A DNA stretch of 64,000 nucleotides from Enoplolaimus lenunculus (taxonomy: Eukaryota > Nematoda > Enoplea > Enoplida > Thoracostomopsidae), in NCBI GenBank assembly GCA_030248215.1, contig JASANG010001881.1:62001-126000 (forward strand), in the 5' to 3' direction. The position numbers were made by a program, and so were the translations under genes. The notes below the pieces were generated by a model. That model had not been told where the DNA came from, did not search any database, and saw only the letters and a program-made list of their open reading frames with translations. Shown piece after piece: positions 35,111 to 46,700 of this stretch. Each line of letters opens with the position of its first letter. Within the stretch, counting starts at the first letter, position 1.

Positions 35111-35161
35111 TAGTCGGAAATATACTATTATACTCAGCTAAATATTATCAATCCGATCACG

Positions 35162-38100
35162 ATGGCGAAAAGAGATGACTGGATGCAGTGTGATTTTATT
35201 TCAGATACATCAGTCGATTTATTAGGATCAAGGGTAAACAAGAAATTCAATTCACACGAAGTGTCGATTTCTTTTTCTTTTCTTTCATTCTTTATTGGTG
35301 AACAACGTGCATATATAGAGGTCGGACGAGCAAGAGATAAAATTGCATTGAATATTACAACCAATAAAAATAATGTAATACACACATCGTGAGATAGGTT
35401 CAGAAATATGTTTTTCAGGTTTAAATTTCTGAAAATATGTAGTCGAATCACGTATACATTTTAAATTCAAAAGTTCCTGATTCTCCCTACCGAACAAGCT
35501 TCGATGTTTTATTTATTGATGTTTGAATGCTTGTGGGGTTGTGCAATAGTAGGTTTAGGTAAATGGTTTGTTGTTGAAGTAGGAATCGTTTTCGAGTATT
35601 CTGCAGTTCAACAATGTATTTTCTAATTATATATAATATATCAGCTGTTGAATATTACTTGTGTTTTATGATCGTTAAATTCAATATTAACAATTAACAC
35701 CTGATGTAATGTTTAAGGCTAAAAAAGACCAAAAGAAAAAAGTTGACGCACAAATACTCGAAGTGACGCTGAAAGGACGTGAACTCAATCCGAGCATTGC
35801 ATCTACCTTTCCAAAGCGTTAGCTAGCGTTTACTGATATTTAATAAACTTAATAACCCGCATAGATAATGTTAATTTACAATATAGTTTGGTTTAATATG
35901 CTTTTATTGAATTGGTACTTTTTGCTGAAATATATACATACGTCCGTCGTTTATTGAATGTGTACGTATTTCAAAGATGCTTTGTGTTGGTTACTCAATT
36001 GTGCACCGTTCGGTTGGTTGATGTGTTCCGTTCTATAAACCTGCCATATGTAACACTTTCACTTTAGAATATTTTAGACGAATGCAGACTTGGTGTGCGA
36101 GAACTTTGATCTAAATTCCGAGTACATTCCACGTTATAGTTGTAATCGAGTGTTTTAGATGCTCAGCAGGCGTCACCAGCAAGTCATTCGCAAACCGACG
36201 GGGGACTGTCGTGGCTTCGACGGGCGTTGGATAGGGCAAAGGAACAAGCTAAGCGCGAAGGACGATCCCTAGAAGATGTGGCTGCTGAACGGTGGGGTTC
36301 ATTGCAAAAATTGAACGATATGTTAGACGCATCCGAAACAAAACAAGGTAGGTGTATTTATTTGTTTAGAAAATTTAAATTAAAAGTGCTTGAAATTTTT
36401 ATTCTGGGATTTCCAGTTTGCTGGCAGTAACTGATTTCGATTTTAGATTTGGTTTTCAACTGCAGTCGTTAATAAAATCGTTTTAAATTTGTTTATGCAA
36501 CACGGTTTTGAGCAAGTAAATATGGAAAATAATGCATAACAGTAATTGTTCTACTGACGTTTATTTCTTTTACCCATGTACGTAAAACTTACAATTACTC
36601 GGTAAATATCAATGCCTATGTTAGTATACATATGTATTATTCATGGGTTTACAATTGTTCTAGATTGTAAGACAAATCAAAAAACTTGCCATGACTCAAA
36701 CTATTACAGACACAAATTTACGCGCCCGAGTGATGATAGCGCCAGTTTTAGACGCTCGTTGGGTGAACACAGTCGAGATACGAAAGCGTACGGGCTTGAT
36801 GACAGACATAAACGAAAAGAGACTGTTTCGAAATATCGTGAGGGAAATGAAAGCAGATGGAAAAAGAAAGGTGCGAGTATCCAGAAGAATGAGTGGAGTA
36901 CAGATCGAAGCCCGGAGAGATTGCAAGAAAAAGAACATGGTGCTAGTCGTGCTTCCTGCTCTAATGCTGGAAGAAATGAAGGCGACACGCGTGGAAATGA
37001 GTCTTCCGAGATGTTTCGAACTCCTGAAAGTTTTGAGATTAATGAAAATGGAAGCCTTGTGACAAGTAAGCCACTGCCGAGACAATATGCGTCTCGTTTA
37101 GGCGATATGAAACCAACTCAGTTTGTCACTTCAGTGTCTCGACCCGAGTTTGCTGGAAATGTTACCGATGACAGTGTCGATGCTCAGAACGGATCGGAAT
37201 CAGATGGTGAGGAATGTGGAAATATAGATAGCGAAGAAGACCAAAGGTCAAATAAAGAAATGTCGTTCAAAGTTAATAAAGATGAACTCAATCGATTGAA
37301 CGCGAAATTGATAAAAGCAGAAATGTTCGGTACGTATGTTAAAGACGTTGATTTATTACAAAATATTTTTGTGTTCCTGAACTATTAACTGCGTTTATTT
37401 CCTTACAAATAACTAAGAATTGAGCTAGCAAGCATATACTAATGTATGTCTGTCTTTATGTAAAAGTTGGTTAAGCTGAACTGATAAATTATAACTTATG
37501 TTTAATATCTATTGTAGTCCTGTGCAAATGATTCATATATATATGTAATTTTGTGCCAAGTTCAAAATGATGTGATGTTTTTGCAAGTAGTAACTGCGAG
37601 TTCTCGTTGCAAAAATTTGTACGTCTGAATATGGCTTAACAGTAAAACATTGATTTAACTAATATAGTGCAGATTAAATGGTAAAAAAATTCACATATTT
37701 CAAGTGATATGTTTTCAATATTTTGACAGCAAATTTTGCCAAAACTGATTCGTAATCGTAATTGCGGTGTATTTTCAAAATTATTTTCGTCTAAATATGT
37801 TTACTGAGCTCAACTTAGCATTGCTGTAATGTTAGTGATTGTTTAATAACATTAATTTTAGGTAAGACAAAGCTGATTGATAAGCTGAAGAAACAGATAG
37901 CGGAAATGAAATCAGGAACGTTCCTGCAAAAGTCTGGAAAAAGGAATGAACCAAAAATACAGAAACAAGGAAATCGTCCGAAAGATACCATATTGATGCA
38001 TGTTGATGATAGAACTGGGTTTGTAGCTCCTTACTACGATAAAAATAGTGCTGGTAAGGTTTTCGGTTTTTGGAGGGTTTGGCGCACATGTACAGTTGTA

Positions 38101-40843
38101 ACACGAATGGCGGTTGCGATACCAAAGCGGATGACTGATGTGTTTTGAGAAGAGGCTGTTAAACTTAATTTGTTAGACCCATTGGGCGTATACAAATGAT
38201 AAACCAGATTTTTTATGTGTTTGTTTGTTTGTTTGCTTATTATGCTAAACTTTATATCGTATTTTATTGGTACCGGTATGAAAATTAGGGGCTTTAAGGT
38301 TAAAACTTAAGGCCGTATTAAAGAAAAAGCAGTCTGTACACAATGAATATATGATGTATATTTATTATTTTACAGTGCAAAACGACGAAACTGACAAAGA
38401 TGTCAGTGGAAAATCAAACAAGAGTAAAATCAGTAATAAAAGCAACGACGATAGCAACAATAAATCAAGCCGTAAACGCTATGGTGACAGTATACTTCAC
38501 GGCTCCGGGCGCGACGCCAGCATTGAACAGTTGGTACGCGATGAAAAACTGACATCCGCAGAAGACCAACACCTAATCAAAGCTGGTCTTGCTAGTCGGT
38601 TAGCCAGCTCGTCAAAAACTGATGACGATTTTGCTGTGGATGATGCGTTTATGGAGAAACGCGTGAAACCAGACGCGGATTTGAAACGAGCTGCATTTGA
38701 GAGGCGGCAGGCGATTGAAAAACAAAGACGGAGGGACAGAACGCTGGCTGAGTGTAACCGATGCTACGAGAGTCCACGATTGGCGAAGTATACGGTAGTG
38801 GCGACAGGTAGGTTTAAGATATTCTTATGCTGAAGCATATGAAGCACTAGAGCATGTGGATGTGATGTTTCAGTTTTGTTGAATTTGCGTAGTGTGATTA
38901 GCTAATCGACTTGCAATGACCGTCTAAAGTTGATTGTTGTAATAAGAACATTAATGCCTGGTTAAAGTATTATTTTTGTTTTAAGAAACTAACACTATGC
39001 TGTTGTCATCATAAGTTGTTTGTTTGGAAACCCATTGCTAACTGGTAATGAATGATACACACATTGGAGAATACGTCGCATATATTTGAACATTGAAGTT
39101 TCATGGAAATTTTTATTTTGCAATAATATTTATAGGGCTTAAAACGTATCTTGCCGTTCCGCCAACGGAGCCTCTGACCGAAGGTCATTGCTGGATTGTT
39201 CCGTTTGAGCATTATGCAACATCATTGCATCTGGATGAGGACGTATGGGACGAAATGATGGTATGCCTTTGTAAATTTATTTTTAAATTAACGTTTAGTA
39301 TGAAACTAAAATGAATTTTCTGCTATAAGTTGTCTTCATTATGCCACAATATAATTGCACTTGATTTGAAATCCGGGTATGATCCATGTTGTGACTGAAA
39401 ATCCGCCAAAGCTGCGGTCGCACACGGATTTGTTGCAAGCTTCATATTTCCTCTAGTGGTACGTTGCAAGTATATTATCTAGTCATTACAGTAACAATTT
39501 TTAACTGTTAGAAAAGTCTACATAATATCGAAACAGTAACATCGTCATCATCAACAACAAAACAACAACAACCACAACCAAAAAATCACAAAATAACATG
39601 TATGGAATTTTGCGCTCTGAATAAATTGTCAATTTTTACTTTCAGTACACTGTGCGTGGGTCAGTGATTCACGAGCATTTTGTGCTCAAATTTGGTCATG
39701 AAATATTTAAAAATCAACCTTCGTGTGCTGGACTGTAATAATTTACTTGAAGTCTAATTTTTTAAATATACAGAAGCTGGAGTTAGTAAAATGTGATTGG
39801 AATAAACGTTTTGTAGGTTAAACTGGTCCTGAGCTTTGCGTTCTCGCTAGATACGAATCCAGTATGCATAGACGAAAAAAGTGCAAAGCAGTTAAGTTGC
39901 ACCGTCTCGAGTGGAAAACAGTGGGAGGAACTCGGATGTGGCTATGAGGTTCTATCTGTTGTACTATTTAATCTCAGTATTATGCGAAAAACTACGATAA
40001 ATTTTCAGATATGGCAAAAAGGATTGCGGGCCTTGTTTCATTCGCGAAATGAAGACATTGTGTTCATGGAAATGGCACTAAAGCCGCGATCATCGCCTCA
40101 TATGATTATTGAATGTATTCCGTTGCCAATTGATCAAGCCCAGTTAGCTCCGATGTATTTCAAGAAAGCAATTTTGGAATGCGAGGGTGAATGGCTTCAA
40201 AACAAGCGGCTGATAGAGTTTAGCTCGGCCCGAGGGTCCGGTCGTACCCTGAGAAATTCGGTGCCCAAAGGCTTTTCGTATTTCGCGGTATGGTTCGGAT
40301 TAGATATGGGTAAGTGTTTGTTTTTAATGAGGTTGTAGTATGAGTTGATCACTCTTTTCTTGTCATGTGATGGGGGTTCATAAATCGTTATGCAGTATGC
40401 CCACAACGGTTCGGGTTCGGCATATCAGTATCGCTTTGGAAACGTGTTTAATTTAAAAAAAATTGATTGCAACAAGGTTCTGTAACACTTGATTGTCATT
40501 ATCTAAATATTCTATGTGAAGGTTCACCCTGGAGTTATGAGTGTTTTGCAAAAAATATGAGCGGAAATACGTTGTTTTTGAAACAGCAGAAATTTAAGTT
40601 TAAAATTTTAAATTTTAATTTGTTTCAGGCTTTGCGCACGTGATAGAAAATGAACGTGAATTTGTTTCGTATTTTGGACGCGAAATTATTGCTGGTTTGT
40701 TGGAAATTGACGATGCCTCCAGATACCGAAAACCGGCAAAGCTGTTGATGGACAAGGTACTGGAAAGCGTAGTGTGTTTTCGAAAGCAATGGGCTCCGTT
40801 CGATTGGACAGAAAAAGTGAAATCGGCGTTGAACGAGGATTGA
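35162..40843 (+). CDS. CWF19L2: CWF19-like protein 2 (spliceosome/lariat factor), 9 exons
   Basis: Exons: 35162-35233, 35718-35817, 36159-36347, 36664-37329, 37862-38053, 38376-38807, 39136-39260, 40009-40309, 40629-40843; spliced length 2292 nt, 763 aa, phases consistent at all eight junctions (0,1,1,1,1,1,0,1). N-terminal landmarks DDWMQCDF, RELNP and DGGLSWLRRALDRAKEQA with VAAERWGSL are CWF19L2 hallmarks, followed by a low-complexity charged region (about 120-330), then NAKLIKAEM. The C-terminal CwfJ domains follow: a C-x2-C pair at 533/536, LTEGHCWIVPFEHY (HIT-like, about 566-579), FMEMALKPRSSPHMIIECIP, YFKKAILE, VPKGFSYFAVWFG, then GFAHVIENEREF and YFGREIIAGLLEID. The family links the spliceosome to the debranching enzyme Dbr1/Drn1 in the nucleus. 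Human CWF19L2 is about 890 aa, so N-terminal exons upstream may be missing: the frame stays open 5' of this ATG to a possible acceptor TACTCAG. The exon 2 donor (AAGC/GTTAGC) is weak. No frame damage seen. Confidence 0.95.
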
Positions 40844-40882
40844 ACAGATTGCAACTGAGCATGAAACTGTTGTTGCGCATAA

Positions 40883-40930
40883 TTAACTCTTTATCGCATG
40901 AATATTTTCAATTATATCTGAAATCTAATT
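40883..40930 (-). mobile_element. Possible family D end remnant
   Basis: TTAACTCTTTATCGCATGAA then TATTTTCAATTATATCTGAA resembles the right end of D elements in reverse, about 40 bases past the CWF19L2 stop. Only this one end is present. Confidence 0.4.
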
Positions 40931-41150
40931 TCAAATGTTGAAGGCTTTTGATTTCGCATTTTGAAAAGTCGTATGAAAGTAACTATTGTGTCTTATGCGA
41001 ACGATGTTTTAGCTATGAATTTGTATATATTTAATAAATCGATAAAAGTGTTTGTGTTCCGTGAGCGGACGGTTTATTTTAACATTACCGTATTCAATAT
41101 GACCGCATTTGTATCAAGCGAGAAAAATTTTGGAAATGCATGTAAATTTA

Positions 41151-41595
41151 TGCGGGGTTTACGTTATAACTGGTACAGCTTGGGACACGTTTTGTCCCTA
41201 AGAATTTGAATTTTTGAATGATAACGCTGTTTTTGTAAGCGGTTTTGTGCCGGAAATGAATTTGCAGACGTCTAGTCACAGCTGTGCCTCTGCCGTCCGA
41301 CTTTCCATGAATTTATTGGCACCCGAAAATTTCACTGCCGCGTTGAATATTATATGATATTCGTTATAATTTTGGAATATCATATGATATTCGCATAAAT
41401 GTCCCTCAGTATCACGTGACATACCGACTCTTTTACAGATTGAATTTCTGAGAGCGGTGGTTTGTAAGTTAATGTCATATGACGTTCGAGTTTTGTCTGT
41501 TCACCTGATATGAGTGCTCGAATTTTAACGTTGACATCGAATCAACATGGGACAAACCGTGTCCCGCCTGCCCAGGTTATAACGTGAATCCCGCA
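41151..41595. mobile_element. Family K, Harbinger-like element
   Basis: TGCGGGGTTTACGTTATAAC and GTTATAACGTGAATCCCGCA, flanked by TTA on both sides (3-bp target duplication). Interior again holds GGGACACGTTTTGTCCC, ATATCATATGATATTC and GACAAACCGTGTCCCG. Shorter than the 32194 copy (445 against 669 bp). Confidence 0.85.
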
Positions 41596-41994
41596 TTAAA
41601 TTAACATTCAAATACGATAAATTTCATCTTTTACAGTAGAGGGTCTGGAAATGCCACTCGCGAGTCGAATGATGTGATAAACTTTACTCTGTCCCGTGAG
41701 TAGTGCCAGGAATATAGACGACGGAGGGGTTCGAAATGGTGTATAACCGCTTCAAATCGGCAGAATGACAACAGATTGCGATAATTCTACCAGTACTGAG
41801 AATAATTGAAAGTGATCTACGTCACCAATATTACGTCATATATATGTTGTTAAATACAAAATTTGATGCCCACAGCGTTTACCCAAAGCGCATTCATAGC
41901 ATTTACGGCCAATGTTGTTACTTTAAAGGCCGTCCCATTTTCCCGGGACAGCAATGTACCAGGAGTACATTCCAAAAATGTAATTCGGACAGCG

Positions 41995-42135
41995 GGTCAG
42001 TTGGGACAGATGAGACATTGGGTCAGATAGGACAGCTGGGACAGATGGGACAGTTGGTACACTTGGGACAGTTGGGACAGATTGGACAGATGGGACAGAT
42101 GGAACCGCGGGACAGATGGGACAATTGGGACATAT
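41995..42135 (+). repeat. 9-bp minisatellite, about 15 units
   Basis: Units of GGGACAG(A/T)T with variants such as GGTCAGATA and GGACAGCTG. It reads as a repeated GQM/GQL peptide in one frame, but there is no supporting gene structure. Confidence 0.85.
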
Positions 42136-42292
42136 ATGTTAGGTATTGCAACTATCCGTTGCATTAAACGTTTTTGCCTCGCATCAAAAGCTTGAGCGAT
42201 AATGCAAGGTTATAGTTTGGAATGTAGTTTAAAAACTTAAGAACGTTTTAAGTTTCGATCTCAACTTTGTTTGGTGCTGGAGTTATTTGTGT

Positions 42293-42453
42293 GCTACAGT
42301 TAGGGATATATAATTATCATTTATGGACTCTAATTAGGCTTTAGGAACTCTATCCGCTTACGGACTCTTATTAGAGATACGGATTCCTATTGATCGGCAC
42401 TCAAAATAGCGACCCCCTCTTAATACCCACCTTCTTATTCGGGTCAATACAGT
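42293..42453 (+). mobile_element. Family L element
   Basis: ATTTATGGACTCTAATTAGG, TCTATCCGCTTACGGACTCT and TATTCGGGTCAATACAGT appear in the same order at 54543-54711 and reversed at 52926-53317. Ends are not clearly inverted, so the class is unknown. Confidence 0.65.
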
Positions 42454-42462
42454 AAGCGTAAA

Positions 42463-42551
42463 AGCCAATGTGAAAAAGTTAGTCTAAAGCTTAAGCTTTA
42501 ATTGCAGTCCTGCAAAAAAAACTTTCCGCCTCTGATCTTTGCACGGGCCAA
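42463..42551 (-). mobile_element. Family A fragment
   Basis: AGTCTAAAGCTTAAGCTTTA then CGCCTCTGATCTTTGCACGGGCC: the left end of A in reverse, without its TTAGGC arrays. Confidence 0.7.
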
Positions 42552-42856
42552 GGCAAAAGCGACAAATTAGTCCATTTTCGATTCTTGTGATGGTCTGACG
42601 AATTAGGGCTGATTTTACTGAAAATTTCACTGAAAAGTTATGGCACAAATTTTATGCTTCACAGAATACTTTTGTTTACAACTTTTTTGAAGATAAGCAT
42701 ACAACCGCAGTATCGCTATGGTTTTAGCAAATATTTAAACGTGCAGCAGAAACTGTTGTAGCGTATTTCTTTTTGCTTCTCAGCGGTAGTCTTGAGCTTA
42801 ACGTTTAGTTGAAAAAGAATGTCTCGTTTTATGAGATATATAATCCTAAATCCATA

Positions 42857-43291
42857 AGGGTTGCGGTATACTTTTGGTGACGTCCGGCATCGTACGTCAC
42901 CCGTACGGCGCCGTCTGTCGTCCGTACGGCGCTGTCCGTCACCGTGCGTTATCGTACGCAAATAATTCACGTACGATAATGTATGGTATGAACGGTGACG
43001 AACGGCACTATCCGTCACCGTGCGTCATCCGTAGGTACGGCGCTGTCAGGCACCGTGCGACATTCTTTTGACACTGTGCATCATTGTCCGTCACCCGTAC
43101 GGCACTGTTCGTCACCGTCCATCACCACACGTTATTGTGCGTGTGTTATTTGCGTACGATACCGCACGGTGACGGACGGCGCCGTACGGGTTACATCCGG
43201 CCCCGTAACGTGACGGACGGCACTGTAGCGTGACGGACGGCTCTGTACGGGCGGACGGCGCCGCACGTCAATAAAAGTATAGCGTAACTCT
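42857..43291 (+). mobile_element. Family G GC-rich element
   Basis: AGGGTTGCGGTATACTTTTG at the left, AAAAGTATAGCGTAACTCT at the right, inverted. Interior is dense in CGTCCGTCACCGTACGG-like words of both orientations and the GTACGCAAATAATTCACG block. Far above the local GC level. Confidence 0.8.
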
Positions 43292-43292
43292 A

Positions 43293-43520
43293 AGGGTTGC
43301 GCTATACTTTAATAAGCCAGACGACGGCGCGCGCCGCCACACGCCGCTGCACGGCGGCGTGCGTGATTTTTAGTAAAAAGTTTTACAGCGGCGTGCGGCA
43401 AAATTTTTACAGTGTCGCGCGACGGCGTCCGTTGGCGTTGCGGCGTTGTACGGTGGCGTCCGGCGGCATGTGACAACGCGCGCTGGCGTTTGCCGGCGTG
43501 CCGCGAGTATAGCACAACCG
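43293..43520 (+). mobile_element. Family G-like element with distinct GC-rich interior
   Basis: AGGGTTGCGCTATACTTTAA to GAGTATAGCACAACCGT. It directly abuts the previous G copy. Its inside (GGCGCGCGCCGCCACACGCC, GCGACGGCGTCCGTTGGCGT) differs from the other G copies, so only the ends are shared. Confidence 0.75.
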
Positions 43521-43773
43521 TAAATTTTTGGTTTAGGTTGTTCACATAAATTGGTTTCATTTGAAGTAAAAATCAAATAAATAATATTTACGTGCCTTTA
43601 TAAGCACTGGAATAGTTTTTTTGACAACAGTTGCCGTTTTAGCAAAAATGGACCTAAAAAGGTTCTAGTTTGTGCGCGCTGGCGTTTGCTAATCACCGCT
43701 TAAATTTTTAAAATTAAAATTTGTAAGTAGAATTAAAATTTTCAGGCCAATATACATAGTTGACCGTGGAATA

Positions 43774-46700
43774 ATGCCTGTCAGACGAATTATTAGGACA
43801 AATAAGGCTGCAATTTCGAAAGCGTAAGTTACTATGGTTCGTTTTAATCATAGCAGAATTGGCCCACGTATAGAACAGGGCCGGAACGTATTCCGGCGGG
43901 ACTACAAAGTGAGCTTAAGCTTTAGACTAAATTTTTGCTTAGGCTTAGGCTTAGGCTTAGGCTTAGGTACAAGCTCATTGTTATCCTTAGGCTTAAGCTT
44001 AGGCTGAGGCTTAGGCTTAGGCATATGCTTATACTACTGTTCCGGCCCTGTTGTATACATTGGCCGCTGAATTTATAGAGATTTGTGCTTTTGTACGATG
44101 TCTTCGCCCATTTAAAGATCCGGCGGAGCGGATTGTTTCTACGACGGACTGCTATTGACTATACAGCAACATTTTAAGCTTAAGACTAATTTTTTGGTTA
44201 TGCTTACGCTCAGGGCTTAGGTTTAGGAATATGCTTATACTACTGTTCCGGCCGTGACATTGGCCGAAGTCTGTAAATTTCGGTTGCAAAACCTATACAA
44301 AATCGAAGTTTTCCACATGTTCCGTACCTCAAGGTATTAGAGACAGATTACTTTCAGTTGTGAATTACTGTAATCCATAATCGTTGTTTAAAAATGTGGG
44401 GCCTAAAAGAGCCAATTGTTTTGAACCACAAGCCGAATTGAAATCATTTTGCCCATCTTTGAAATAGATCTCTGCTTAGAGTGTGCAATTCTTGGGGTTC
44501 CGCATGGTGCAAAACGTAGGGTCGCTATCACATAAACAACCTTAAATTAAGCTATAAGGGGTGCAAGTTTGATGCCGCATACATAAAGTGCCATGGTTCG
44601 AACCGGTCGTACCCCACACCCCACTCTAAATAAAGGGCGGTCGGCCAAAAACGCAACGCGTGCCGGGTACATTATTTTCTACACAGTATGTGCCCAGTTG
44701 CACATTCTCGTTAAACAGTAATTATCTACTCTTGGTTATATTAAGAGTGCATACACTGTAAATTCCAATGAGTTAATTAATCAATTGTGAGTTACTAGCA
44801 GCAAATTTTAGCTCACTCTGAGAGGAGTTGATTCTTACTCTGACTTGATTTGATTCCTGGAAAGTTGACTAATTAAATCAGAATGAGTTATATCAACTCA
44901 GAATTATGAGTTCTGATAATCCTAACTCAGATTGAGTGATTCAACTCAGTATGAGTTGAAATCAACTCATTGGAATTTAGAATTTACAGTGTAGTACAGC
45001 TTAACAAGAGTACGCAACTGGGTATAGAAAAAAATGGGCCCAGCGCTACGCCGTTTTATGCGTAGTCTCCAGGTTAATTTCAGGCCACTCAACCAGGCGG
45101 TACAAATCGATAACACACTGTACATTAGCGGTACATTAGGGATTGACCCAGAAACCAATAAATTGGTACAAGGCGGTGTCGGACCTGAAACTCGGATGGT
45201 AAGTTGTTGTTTTTGAACCATGGCACCGGTAGTGTTTCAATTTTAGGCGTTCAAACCACAACCGTTCCATCAAAACATATCAGTTCGAACCTTATGGATG
45301 CTACTCGTTTTTTTTACATTTTCAAAAATTTCTCTTCTTCTCAAAGTGTAATAGATTTTGGGTTCTGTGTGCTGAACATTGATGCAAAAATAACTTCAGT
45401 GACTATCACCCCTCAAAAGTCATCCAGTGTACGCATGATATTGTGGAATTTGCATAAGATCCGGCACAAATATTTTAAGCTGACCACCGGCTGCTTTTCG
45501 GAATGCCGTACCGACGCTCCGGTTTTGAGGCATTAAGATTCTTTGGCGGCGTTTTCTAAGAATGTACACTTTGAAAAATGAAATATAACATATTTTTGGA
45601 CGGCTTGTATCCAATAAATGCTATTTTGAAATGCCTAAGGTTGTTTAAGTATCCTTCAGTTTATCTCACGCAAACGATATTGTTTAAGTATTAAACTGCA
45701 AAATTTTAATACCTGGGTCGAAAAATGAATTTAAATTTATACATTTTTAGGCGTTACGCAATATCTCTGAAATTTTGTACGCCGCTGGCAGCGATATGAC
45801 AAAAGGTACCGCTTAATAGATGCTACACACGTTTGAGAATACTTTTCAGTGAGTTGATTTTAACTCAGAATGAGTTGAATCACTCAGTCTGATTTAGGAC
45901 TTTCAGAACTCAGAAAGTTGAGTTGATTCAATTCATTCTGAGTTAATTAATCAACTCACCCAGTGTCAACTCAACTCAGAGTGCGAATCAAATCAACTCA
46001 GAATGAGTTAATGTTTACTGATATTAATTCAGAAATAACCAACTCGCTAGCTGAATTGAGCAATCAACTCAGTGGAATTTACAGTGTAGTCTCTAAGATT
46101 CATTATAATGCATGCAAAGTTATAAGCCAAACACCAAACGTGACGCTTATTCAAAGCTTGCCAAAAATAGTTCTGTTTCATTTTGTTATGGTCTTTAAAC
46201 GTTTGGTAAATTAATCCGAGTGTAGAATCACCTGACTGTGTGAGGTATCAAGTTTTAGAGGGCGTTAATCTGATCCGGAGAACAGTATAATGATATTTAC
46301 TCAGCGCGTGTGGGGTGAAAACTTTTTTCGACAGTTTTTCATGGAAATCACCGAAACTTACCCTATTTTGGATATGGAGTAGAGTAAATTGTCATCCGCT
46401 TGCACCAATGGAGACGAACGCCGTGCCCTGTACCAACGCCCTTGAAGCTTGGGCCCATGTTAACATCAGGGGCGGAACGTTTTTCTGTGGGACTACAATA
46501 GAGTGAGTTTAAGCTTTAGACTATTTTTGGCTTCATTTAGGCTTAAGCTTAGGAATATGCTTGTACTCCGCCACTGTTCTTTACATTGGCCGAAGCTTGC
46601 AACAAATGAAAACACCCTTATCAGCGTGAAAGCTAAACATTTGATGCTGTTTGTCGTGTTTTGTATGTTTAGTGGTGATGGTAACAGTTTTACTCCAAGA

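Noticed and set aside
45034-45198. ATG at 45034 as the RIDA start
   Set aside because: The first 50 bases belong to a family I fragment, a splice acceptor lies at 45081-45083, and exon 1 at 43774 supplies the expected N-terminus in the right phase.
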